This document shows, one piece after another, positions 1 to 6,350 of a DNA stretch of 13,831 nucleotides. Origin of the DNA: Methanobacterium sp. GTDB lineage: Archaea > Methanobacteriota > Methanobacteria > Methanobacteriales > Methanobacteriaceae. Under the pieces are notes generated by a model. That model was not told where the DNA came from. It saw nothing but the letters and a program-made list of their open reading frames with translations, and ran no database searches. The translations under genes were made by a program, and so were the position numbers. The DNA lies in contig JAJFTX010000174.1 of NCBI GenBank assembly GCA_021372715.1, positions 1 to 13,831 of the forward strand. Reading direction: 5' to 3'. Each line of letters opens with the position of its first letter. Positions within the stretch are counted from its first letter, which is position 1.

Positions 1-245
<245 letters not shown>

Positions 246-366
246 TCAAACTTCTAGCCAGGTTATTTTCGAAGTTCTAGTTAGGTGTATTCAGTAAGGG
301 TGAAATTGCATGGAAAATAATCAAAATAATCCATAATATACGAAAATAAATTAAATTATCAATTAT

Positions 367-491
<125 letters not shown>

Positions 492-513
492 TCCTTCTTA
501 TATTTATTTTATC
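492..513 (+). terminator. T-rich terminator after 5S rRNA
   Basis: Immediately after helix I of 5S the + strand becomes pyrimidine/T-rich (CTTCTTATATTTATTTTATC), as expected of archaeal intrinsic termination, which relies on oligo-T tracts rather than a required hairpin. It is assigned from position and composition only. Confidence 0.5.
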
Positions 514-527
514 ACATTCACCCCCTC

Positions 528-550
528 AATAGGTGATATAATCACCTATT
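528..550. repeat. Perfect 10-bp inverted repeat downstream of 5S
   Basis: AATAGGTGAT (528-537) and ATCACCTATT (541-550) are exact reverse complements separated by ATA. This could be a dyad operator or the stem of a terminator/processing hairpin at the end of the rRNA transcript. Nothing in the sequence separates these options. Confidence 0.6.
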
Positions 551-552
551 AA

Positions 553-590
553 CCGCTTCATAGTATTCCTATAATGAATGCTATGAGCGG
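553..590. repeat. Strong 15-bp stem-loop
   Basis: CCGCT (553-557) pairs with AGCGG (586-590). After one bulged T (558), CATAGTATTC (559-568) pairs with GAATGCTATG (576-585) with one G-U wobble, leaving the 7-nt loop CTATAAT. This is a long, stable hairpin in otherwise AT-rich DNA, only two bases after the 528-550 inverted repeat. No ORF covers it. It may be a post-rRNA terminator/processing structure, part of a small RNA, or a protein-binding dyad. Confidence 0.6.
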
Positions 591-673
591 ATCCCCCCAT
601 AAATAGACATAACTAATTTTAAAAAAATAATAATTTCACGAAAGTCAATGTAAGGGTATCTTAAAACTAAACA

Positions 674-687
674 TTTACATAATATAT
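674..687 (+). promoter_or_regulatory. Putative TATA box for the H/ACA RNA
   Basis: TTTACATAATATATG lies about 30-45 nt upstream of the first structured base of the RNA at about 722, the right distance for an archaeal TATA element. A purine/A-rich stretch (CTTAAAACTAAAC) that could hold the BRE precedes it. This suggests the RNA has its own promoter rather than being processed from the rRNA transcript. Confidence 0.45.
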
Positions 688-720
688 GAAAAATAAATGA
701 ATAACTGTCATATCATCATT

Positions 721-870
721 TGACTGGTGCCTACGGTCCTCTTAAGAGAATGGCTGAGCCGACGATGAATAGGAGAAACCCAGCACCGGACAGACTGCCT
801 GCTGCGAGGGTTGCTCGGGGAGGAAAGGGTAAACTACCAGTGAACCAGTGAGTTAGTACGCAGGCAATAA
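721..870 (+). ncRNA. Two-hairpin H/ACA guide RNA for 23S pseudouridylation
   Basis: Hairpin I: CTGGTGC (724-730) pairs with GCACCGG (783-789, one G-U), followed directly by ACA (790-792). Its upper stem is CTCTTA (739-744) with TAGGAG (770-775). The pocket arms ACGGTC (733-738) and AACCCA (777-782) complement GACCGU and UGGGUU, which flank U2586 (E. coli numbering) in archaeal 23S rRNA as I recall it. Hairpin II: TGCCTGC (796-802) pairs with GCAGGCA (860-866), followed by ATA (867-869); upper stem GCTC (813-816) with GAGT (850-853). Its left arm GAGGGT (806-811) complements ACCCUC and its right arm TAGT (854-857) complements ACUA, flanking U1917. In both hairpins the ANA box is 14-15 nt from the pocket top, the archaeal norm. 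CTGA...GATGA (754-768) may form a kink-turn/K-loop for L7Ae. The layout matches the two-hairpin Haloferax RNA sR-h45. Transcript ends are approximate. Confidence 0.8.
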
Positions 871-955
871 TTACTTTTCTTGTTTTATTTTAAATAATAA
901 TATCATTATGAACAGTAATGGAGTATCGAAGGATAAAAACAGTTATTTTAATAAC
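844..955 (+). repeat. Dispersed repeat copy 1 (overlaps H/ACA RNA 3' end)
   Basis: CAGGCAATAATTACTTT (861-877) is identical to 2079-2095. Similarity continues through the AT-rich tail: TTTATTTT, AATAATAAT, TCATT, a shared AGTA, then a stretch aligning around ATAAAAACAGTTATTT. The first bases (ACCAGTGAG...) match other copies only weakly and are functional H/ACA sequence, so this copy is a junction of guide RNA and repeat. The rest of the gap to 1060 shows nothing recognisable. Confidence 0.6.
871..892 (+). terminator. T-rich tract after the H/ACA RNA
   Basis: TTACTTTTCTTGTTTTATTT directly follows the ATA box of hairpin II, consistent with oligo-T archaeal termination. The same stretch belongs to the dispersed repeat family: its first half recurs exactly at 2089-2095. 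Confidence 0.45.
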
Positions 956-1060
956 TTTATTGAAATTAATTTGTATTTTTGGTCATAAATTTGGAAATTT
1001 TTTATGCAATGCTATCAAACAAAAGAGATAAAAAAATCAAATAATAGGAAAAAAGTCAAC

Positions 1061-1522
1061 CTAAATTTTTCCCTTCCTCTTTTCCTGTATGACTGTTGGA
1101 ACATACATTATGGCAAATCCTATTATAAGGGACAAAACAATAACTAGTGTATTTGCGAATCCTGATATCCAAAGGTTATAGTATATAAACAGTGAAACAG
1201 GTACATATATTGAACCAGCTGTTACAACACCAGGGGAATAGACGCCGGTGCGTAATGTGAAGTAAGCGTGGATTAAGAAGTTTGAAAATATCCATCCAGC
1301 TGCGGATAATCCTATTATTAATGTCCATTGATTAGGAATAAAGATTGCAAGTGATGTTGCTACGATAACATAAACCATAAAAATAACATTTCCAATAACG
1401 AACTGAGTAAAATTTTCCGGTGCACCCAGATATTTCAGTGCCCAGGGCACGAATCGTGGTGTTTCTTCGAATATATGTATTAAATATGCTACAGGCACCA
1501 GCCAAAGTATAGTTAAATCCAT
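1061..1522 (-). CDS. HXXEE-domain integral membrane protein
   Basis: A 153-aa, very hydrophobic protein with four or five predicted membrane segments. Near the N-terminus is His-Ile-Phe-Glu-Glu (residues 16-20), the defining signature of the HXXEE family, and further in are the usual LIHAYFTL and YSPGVVTAG blocks. The biochemical role of the family is unknown; the conserved His/Glu set could bind metal, which is inference. Length is near the family norm, so the gene looks intact. The ATG start is supported by a GAGGAGA Shine-Dalgarno at about 1529-1535, six bases upstream. It stands alone: downstream (lower coordinates) is the convergent H/ACA RNA, and upstream is a pseudogene region. Confidence 0.75.
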   Translation of the reverse strand: MDLTILWLVPVAYLIHIFEETPRFVPWALKYLGAPENFTQFVIGNVIFMVYVIVATSLAIFIPNQWTLIIGLSAAGWIFSNFLIHAYFTLRTGVYSPGVVTAGSIYVPVSLFIYYNLWISGFANTLVIVLSLIIGFAIMYVPTVIQEKRKGKI

Positions 1523-1800
1523 TTTAATCTCCTCTTTTGATTAATTCTTATTTTAATAAAAAATTTAAGTCCTATGATTAATTAAAGTTTCCTATAATAG
1601 TATGATTTAAATACTCATAATATTCTGATTTAATTATTAATAATGCCTATCCTTATTGATACTTCTGTAAGATAGCATAGTTCATATGGTTAATTCTCTA
1701 ACAGCCTTCCAATGGTTCTTCTTGATACTAGAAACCTTTAACTTACTTCAAAAACTTTATCTAACAAGGAAAATGAAAAAAGAAGGGATACTCGAATTAA

Positions 1801-2022
1801 GTCCATGGAGGCATAGCAATAGACCCCGCACATCACCAGAAGATATTTGATATTTAGGCATTTACAAACTGCAAGAATATTCAGGAACAGGCATAGGGCC
1901 TATCCATCTGCAAAAGAATAATTGACAACATAATGGATTAATCTGGTGAATCAGAACCTGGAAAAGGTTCAATCTTTTACTTCACTTTACCCAAAACACA
2001 AATGGATGTAAATCTGAAATAA
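1801..2022 (+). pseudogene. Decayed sensor histidine kinase, HATPase C-terminal fragment
   Basis: There is no open frame, but the three + frames read in turn give the end of a histidine-kinase ATPase domain. A degenerate G1 box with HHQKIFDI is near 1810-1857, followed by a stop. YSGTGIG (G2 box) is near 1877-1898 in another frame. LSICKRIIDN resumes in the first frame after a one-base shift, HNGLIW is shifted again, and SEPGKGSIFYFTLP is back in the first frame, ending at TAA 2020-2022. At least two in-frame stops and several frameshifts make it non-functional. The sensor and dimerisation parts are not recognisable upstream (1540-1800). Such PAS-type kinases are common in Methanobacterium. 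Confidence 0.8.
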
Positions 2023-2051
2023 TTTAAAATATTTCGCATCCGTTTATCATT

Positions 2052-2175
2052 TAAAACTAACCAGATTGTAAAGGTGTCCAGGCAATAATTACTTTCTGCT
2101 CTTTATTTTTAATAATAATCTCATTTTTAATAGTATTAGACTATTTAAAGAACAAAACGATTATTTCTTATATTA
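2052..2175 (+). repeat. Dispersed repeat copy 2 (most complete)
   Basis: Core: AAAACTAACCAGATTG (2053-2068), then TAAAGGTGTCC (2069-2079), then AGGCAATAATTACTTT (2080-2095). An AT-rich tail follows with TTTATTTTTAATAATAAT (2102-2119), TAGTATTAG and AAAGAACAAAACGATT. The tail aligns with copies 1, 5 and 8. The remaining gap to 2283 shows no gene. Confidence 0.65.
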
Positions 2176-2283
2176 ACTAAAATTTACTTCTAATCAATTA
2201 ATCTATATCATCCAAATAAGACTTCTAAAAAATATACATCTAATTATTCAATTGGAGATTCATCCAAAGAATAATATATACAT

Positions 2284-2306
2284 TTATCAATTATAAAAAT
2301 TGATAA
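2284..2306. promoter_or_regulatory. 9-bp inverted repeat over the PAP2-like gene promoter
   Basis: TTATCAATT (2284-2292) and AATTGATAA (2298-2306) form a perfect dyad with a 5-bp spacer. A TATA-like TTATAAAAAT lies inside it, about 30-40 bp before the start codon. The geometry fits a repressor site that blocks TBP binding. A chance AT-rich palindrome is possible. Confidence 0.45.
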
Positions 2307-2331
2307 AATGATATAATAGAGTTTGTGAATT

Positions 2332-2922
2332 ATGTTAGATTTAACTTCAAGTTTAATTAAGGCAAATACCAATTTATTCTACTTAATTAATGGTATAAAT
2401 AATCCAACTCTAAATTATATATTGCCTATCATTGCTTCTAATGGTACAGCTTCTCTGATATTAATATTAGTTTTATTATTTATTTTTGGAGGAAATTACG
2501 GTAGAAGAGTGACTATTTTGGGTTTAGTAGGGTTATTTTTAGCTATTATGGTGGCAACATCATTGAAATATTTAATAGCTGAACCAGGACCATATGTGGC
2601 TTTATCTAATGTAAATATATTAATACCCACCACTAGTTCTATCCCTTCCTTTCCTTCAGGACAGACTGCATCTTCATTTACTGTAGCTACTGTAATAGGA
2701 TCGATGTATCACTCAAAAACCCATAAAATTGGGTACTGGCTATTGTATCCATTATTAATATATGCATCTTTAATTGGATTTTCCTTAATATATTCAGGAG
2801 TACATTATCCAATTGATGTTATTTGCGGAGCCGTAATAGGAATTCTAAGTGCTTTAATAATTTTAAAATATCAAAGCATGCTATTAAATAATAAAATAGC
2901 CTCCTATCTTAGGATAAAATGA
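2332..2922 (+). CDS. PAP2-superfamily membrane protein, catalytic residues degenerate
   Basis: A 196-aa protein with about six membrane segments in the order typical of PAP2 lipid phosphatases, and all three motif positions are recognisable. Motif 1 (K-x6-R-P) is present as Lys79 ... Gly86-Pro87, so the Arg is lost. Motif 2 (P-S-G-H) is Pro108-Ser-Gly-Gln111, so the catalytic His is Gln. Motif 3 (S-R-x5-H-x3-D) is Ser151-Leu152 ... His158 ... Asp162, so the Arg is Leu while the nucleophile His and its Asp remain. Intact relatives dephosphorylate membrane lipid phosphates such as undecaprenyl or archaeal polyprenyl diphosphates. Here activity is doubtful although the frame is fully open. No strong Shine-Dalgarno precedes the ATG; a TATA-like box lies near 2291-2300. 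The gene is convergent with the MarR gene. Confidence 0.8.
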   Translation: MLDLTSSLIKANTNLFYLINGINNPTLNYILPIIASNGTASLILILVLLFIFGGNYGRRVTILGLVGLFLAIMVATSLKYLIAEPGPYVALSNVNILIPTTSSIPSFPSGQTASSFTVATVIGSMYHSKTHKIGYWLLYPLLIYASLIGFSLIYSGVHYPIDVICGAVIGILSALIILKYQSMLLNNKIASYLRIK

Positions 2923-2977
2923 ATAAATAATGGATAGGTATTCCAAAATTTAATTTCTAACTTCATCAAATTCCCAC

Positions 2978-3055
2978 CAATACCATCCGAATATAATAGG
3001 TGTCCAGGCAATAATCAATTCTTTTAATATCATGGTATAAGTAATAATAATTTAT
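2978..3055 (+). repeat. Dispersed repeat copy 3
   Basis: ATAATAGGTGTCCAGGCAAT (2993-3012) followed by AATCAATTCTTTTAAT matches the core of copies 2 and 4. The left part (CCATCCGAAT) is more diverged. It sits between the convergent PAP2-like and MarR genes. Confidence 0.6.
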
Positions 3056-3510
3056 TCCTTGGATAAATTCATTTTAAGTTGTTTTAAACCATCTAATAAA
3101 TTATTCAATAATTTTTCATCCATTTTCTCAAGAGCGTGATAAATAAAGATAAAATTAGATTCATTATCTATATTTTCCATCAAACTTTTTCCTTTAGGTG
3201 AAAGCAAAACACGAGTTATCCTGAGATCCTTTTCATCCCTCACTTTCTTAATAAGATCCTTTTTTTCAAGCCTTTTAATTCTTTCAGATAATGTGTGCGG
3301 TGCATTACCAATATCTTCAGCAATTTCCCCTATTGAAAGCGGTAAAATTTCATCAGAAATCATTGATCCATGATGATAATATAACTCGATTAAAATATGG
3401 AACTGTTCTAATGTGAGATTGCATTTTTTTGCTGATTCAAGATATTTTGATTGTATTAAATTGTTTATGAGTTCTAAATTTTCCTGTATTTCCATTATAT
3501 TTTCTTTCAA
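3052..3510 (-). CDS. MarR-family transcriptional regulator
   Basis: A 152-aa winged-helix protein. It has an N-terminal dimerisation helix, a helix-turn-helix at about residues 57-83 (LSIGEIAEDIGNAPHTLSERIKRLE), then a wing with Asp95-x-Arg97 and LLSPKGK (102-108), the hallmark of MarR proteins, and a C-terminal dimer helix. The start is taken as TTG at 3508-3510 because GGAGTG (3518-3523) lies 7 bases before it; an in-frame ATG at 3495 has only a weak ribosome site. It is divergent from the DUF169 gene with 101 bp between them, which contains a perfect 16-bp palindrome. It probably represses itself and that gene; the ligand is unknown. Confidence 0.88.
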   Translation of the reverse strand: MKENIMEIQENLELINNLIQSKYLESAKKCNLTLEQFHILIELYYHHGSMISDEILPLSIGEIAEDIGNAPHTLSERIKRLEKKDLIKKVRDEKDLRITRVLLSPKGKSLMENIDNESNFIFIYHALEKMDEKLLNNLLDGLKQLKMNLSKE

Positions 3511-3542
3511 ATTACTTCACTCCAACAATATACAATAAATTA

Positions 3543-3558
3543 TATCGTGATCACGATA
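3543..3558. promoter_or_regulatory. Perfect 16-bp palindrome, likely MarR operator
   Basis: TATCGTGATCACGATA reads the same on both strands. It lies midway between the divergent MarR and DUF169 genes and abuts the TATA-like AAATATATAAAT (3558-3569) of the DUF169 promoter. On the other strand TATA-like sequence also touches it. Size and placement match MarR-dimer operators, so binding should block both promoters. The assignment to this regulator is inference from position. Confidence 0.75.
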
Positions 3559-3611
3559 AATATATAAATTAACAAACAATATAAATTTTTAGAAATGTTT
3601 TTGGTGAAAAT

Positions 3612-4292
3612 ATGTTTAATAAATTAGGTGTTGAATTAAAAGAACTTTTAGATTTAGAAAACGAACCTGTTGCTATAAAATGGTCTTTAAAAGAACCAAA
3701 TGATATTGAAAAAGAAAGTGAGAGATCTAGATTTTGTCAAAAACTTGAAAAAGCTATGAATGGCCAGGTTTTTTATGCAACTGCAGAAGAAGAAGCATGC
3801 ATGGGCGGTGCAAAACATACAGGACTAAAAGATAAATGTGAATTTCCTCAAGAAAATAAAAGTAATTCGTTTTTAGTCGATTTTGGTCTTTACAAGAGCA
3901 TTCCCGCAGTGCAAAGATCGATGAGGATTAATATGAATATAGAACCAGATATTTTTCAAGCTGTTATTTTTTCTCCATTAATTAAGGCAGAATTTGATCC
4001 TGATGTAATATTTATCCTATGTACATCTCTTCAAGCAATGGAAATACTACATGCTAATGCCTATAATTCTGGGGCACATGGATTGGGTGCAGATTCAGCT
4101 CCAATTTGCAGTTCAATGGCCGCAATTCCATACTTAACTGGAAAAGTAACTTATGGATTCGCTGATATTGGGTCACGTAACTTTATGAATATAAAACCTG
4201 AAGAAGTAATGGTAAGTATTCCGGCAAGTGAATTACAAAGAATAGTATCCAATTTAGAAGAAATGAGAACTAAACCAATGTTTAAAAAATAG
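3612..4292 (+). CDS. DUF169 family protein
   Basis: A 226-aa soluble protein of the DUF169 family, found in many archaea and anaerobic bacteria and without an established function. The family's typical blocks are visible: PVAIKW (19-24), a Cys63-containing ACMGG segment, SIPAVQ (96-101), SPL (121-123), and Cys166 within APICSSMAAIPYLTGK (163-178). Five cysteines are present (42, 63, 76, 137, 166). A redox or metal/cofactor role is often suspected, but that is speculation. The ATG is preceded by GGTGA (3602-3606) at 5-base spacing, and the predicted TATA box at 3558-3569 fits. It is divergent from and probably controlled by the adjacent MarR regulator. The gene looks intact. Confidence 0.85.
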   Translation: MFNKLGVELKELLDLENEPVAIKWSLKEPNDIEKESERSRFCQKLEKAMNGQVFYATAEEEACMGGAKHTGLKDKCEFPQENKSNSFLVDFGLYKSIPAVQRSMRINMNIEPDIFQAVIFSPLIKAEFDPDVIFILCTSLQAMEILHANAYNSGAHGLGADSAPICSSMAAIPYLTGKVTYGFADIGSRNFMNIKPEEVMVSIPASELQRIVSNLEEMRTKPMFKK

Positions 4293-4385
4293 TTAGTTTT
4301 AATTTATTAGAAATTAATCTAAAAAGTTCATTTTAATATTTAATTACTTAAACAAAAAGAACAATTTCATGCATCCATTAAATAA

Positions 4386-4430
4386 TCGAAACTTACCAGA
4401 TTGTATAGGTGTCCAAGCAATATTCTAATA
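4386..4430 (+). repeat. Dispersed repeat copy 4
   Basis: GAAACTTACCAGATTG (4388-4403), then TATAGGTGTCCAAGCAATA (4404-4422), is close to consensus. It lies between the convergent DUF169 and YwbE-like genes; the rest of that gap (4293-4568) is AT-rich with nothing else recognisable. Confidence 0.65.
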
Positions 4431-4568
4431 TAAAATAAATTATAATAAATCAGAATAGATTAAATTGCCGATTACCAACAAATTAAACAGAAACAATAAC
4501 TAAAAAAAAATAGTGATAGAATAATTAACAAAGATGTATTTAATAAGCATATAAGGAAATATTATATT

Positions 4569-4763
4569 TTAGTTTATAATTTCTTGAACTCTCCCTACTC
4601 TTCCATCTACTAATCTTACTTTTATTCCGTGGGGATGGGTGGAGGATTTGGTGAGCACATCTTTAACTATTCCTTCGGTTCTTTTTCCAGTGCGTTGATC
4701 TTTTTTCAACACTATAAAAACCCTTGAACCATATTTAATATTATTTTTTCTTCGTCCATTCAT
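4569..4763 (-). CDS. YwbE-family small protein (DUF2196)
   Basis: A 64-aa basic protein matching the YwbE/DUF2196 family along its whole length: MNGRRKNNIKYG start, VFIVLKKDQRTGKRT (15-29), GIVKDVLTKSSTHPHGIKV (31-49), LVDGRVGRVQEI (51-62). The family is widespread in bacteria and archaea, is thought to form a small beta-barrel, and has no proven function. The basic charge would suit nucleic-acid binding, but this is inference. The ATG start has AGGA about 10 bases upstream. Conservation indicates a real, intact gene. It shares direction with the cluster upstream but is separated from it by a pseudogene. Confidence 0.85.
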   Translation of the reverse strand: MNGRRKNNIKYGSRVFIVLKKDQRTGKRTEGIVKDVLTKSSTHPHGIKVRLVDGRVGRVQEIIN

Positions 4764-4875
4764 TGTATTTCAATCCTATGAAATAATTAGATAATAATAA
4801 TTTATATCAATTATTAAAATTTTTTTATAAATATCTATATTACAGTCAAATCTGATAAAATCAATAAAAACAATA

Positions 4876-5194
4876 TTAAGCGGTGTTTGGGACTTTTTTG
4901 GTTCTGTTACCAATGGATCCTAAGATTATCATCATCAATATTATGCTTAGGGTGTAAACTACGATTATCATAGCCATGACACTGTATTGGGGGCTGAATT
5001 TGACAATGGCTACTATGAATGCTGAAGATGAGTTTCTCATAGCTGTGCCCAAGCCGAGAACTGGTTTTGTATTTTCAGATGGACCTCCTACCACTATTAT
5101 GAGATTTGAAATATGTGATAGCAAAGAAATCTAATACAACCATTAAAATATTAAAAGCAAGATATAAAGGTTTTCTAAGAAAATCCCTGGCCAT
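4876..5194 (-). pseudogene. Remnant of a bile acid:sodium symporter (BASS)-family gene
   Basis: The readable part (to 5124, opening at a TTG with an in-frame stop just before it) encodes GGPSENTKPVLGLGTAMRNSSS then two hydrophobic helices and a charged tail NRTKKVPNTA. GLGTAMRN resembles the conserved GLGTAQRN block near the C-terminus of BASS-type Na+-coupled transporters. A second short frame reads leftward from an ATG near 5195 (MARDFLRKPLYLAFNILMVV...) and looks like the preceding helix in a different frame. A full BASS protein has about 300 residues and nine or ten helices; only the last two or three remain. It is 10 bp beyond the DUF362 stop. Family assignment rests on a short block. 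Confidence 0.6.
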
Positions 5195-5204
5195 GCGTTA
5201 TCGT

Positions 5205-6329
5205 TTAGCCATTTCCGCGTGTAACAAATCGAGCCAACAGACTTTTATTAAGAGAAATTGCCTTTTGGGGGCACATTTCTATACAGCAGAGGCAATTAAT
5301 GCATTCCTTGTAATTAAATTCAGGTATATTAACTCCAGATGTTAGAGCTTCAACAGGACAGTTTTTAATGCATTGTTGACAATCTGTACAAAGATCAGAG
5401 TTAATTACAGGCCTCTGCCATATAATTCTCCACATGCCTCTGGTTATAAAGCTTGGAAGGAGATTCATTATGTTAGAAGGCCATTTAAAATCATTTCTAA
5501 CTGGTGGTTGAAATCCGAGAATTTCCATTTCATTGATATTGGCTTCTCCAAGCCCCCGTTCATATGCAATTTTATTTGTAGCTACTTCCAATGGATCTTT
5601 TCCCAAAATATGGCAGATGTAACTATCAAGGGCAACTCCATCTGCTGATGCCAAGATCATCCCCAGTTCAATTGGATCTCCTGATGATGGGCCACCAGTT
5701 CCCTCCATTCCTATAATACCATCAACAATATTTAAATTTGGTTTGGTGATAGCAAATATGTCTACAACTATCCTGGAAAAATCATAAGGATTTGTAGCCC
5801 TTTTATGATATTCAATCTTTATTAGCCCTGGAACTGTTCCATACATATTTTTGATGGCACATGTAAATTTGGTAAGGCCCTGGGTCTTTATTTTGGGAAC
5901 GTTAATCACAAAATCAACATCCAAAACTGGTTTTGTAATATGATAAGCATTTCCATTTATTTGCTTTTCATAAACTCCTGATGCTTCAAAATTAACGATT
6001 TCCACATCATATTTGCTGCAAACCTCCCCTATACCCGTTTTTTTCCAGTGTTTGCCTAATGATAACCACAAACCTCCCGGACTGTCTCCAACTAAGGGTA
6101 CAGCGCCAGCTTTTTTCACAGCAATGATAATGGCTTCTATTACTGCGGGGTGTGTAGTTACAGCTTCTTCAGGTTTTCTAGCTTGAAGAACATTTGGTTT
6201 AATTAAAACCTTATTTCCTTCTTTAATAAAAGAAGAAAGACCACCTAAATCTTCTAAGCATTGATTTACTGCCCTTTGTACATCTTCCTCATGGTAAGAA
6301 CTACATTTTGATATACTGATTTTGGTCAT
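5205..6329 (-). CDS. DUF362 protein with C-terminal 2x[4Fe-4S] ferredoxin domain
   Basis: A 374-aa protein. Residues about 1-290 are a DUF362 domain (VLIKPNVLQ, THPAVIEAII, GDSPGG, VPKIKTQGLTKFTCAIKNMYG). Residues about 310-362 are a ferredoxin module with two Cys-x2-Cys-x2-Cys-x3-Cys-Pro motifs (cysteines 314/317/320/324 and 343/346/349/353), enough for two [4Fe-4S] clusters. DUF362-ferredoxin fusions are common in anaerobes; their substrate is unknown, and an electron-transfer or redox-maturation role is inferred. The start is ATG 6329 because GGAGG (6335-6339) lies 5 bases upstream. An in-frame TTG at 6350 would begin right after the neighbour's stop but lacks a ribosome site. It is probably co-transcribed with the metallophosphoesterase 21 bp upstream. 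Confidence 0.88.
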   Translation of the reverse strand: MTKISISKCSSYHEEDVQRAVNQCLEDLGGLSSFIKEGNKVLIKPNVLQARKPEEAVTTHPAVIEAIIIAVKKAGAVPLVGDSPGGLWLSLGKHWKKTGIGEVCSKYDVEIVNFEASGVYEKQINGNAYHITKPVLDVDFVINVPKIKTQGLTKFTCAIKNMYGTVPGLIKIEYHKRATNPYDFSRIVVDIFAITKPNLNIVDGIIGMEGTGGPSSGDPIELGMILASADGVALDSYICHILGKDPLEVATNKIAYERGLGEANINEMEILGFQPPVRNDFKWPSNIMNLLPSFITRGMWRIIWQRPVINSDLCTDCQQCIKNCPVEALTSGVNIPEFNYKECINCLCCIEMCPQKAISLNKSLLARFVTRGNG

Positions 6330-6350
6330 GTTATCCTCCGAATACTTCAA

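Noticed and set aside
721..870. RNase P RNA or SRP RNA
   Set aside because: GGAGGAAAG and GGTAAAC strings recall RNase P, but their order and the total length (about 150 nt) do not fit, and the SRP helix 8 signature is absent. The two-hairpin ANA architecture with matching rRNA targets explains the sequence better.
5106..5648. Plus-strand open frames opposite the DUF362 gene
   Set aside because: They are shadows of the conserved minus-strand coding sequence, with no domain-like content.
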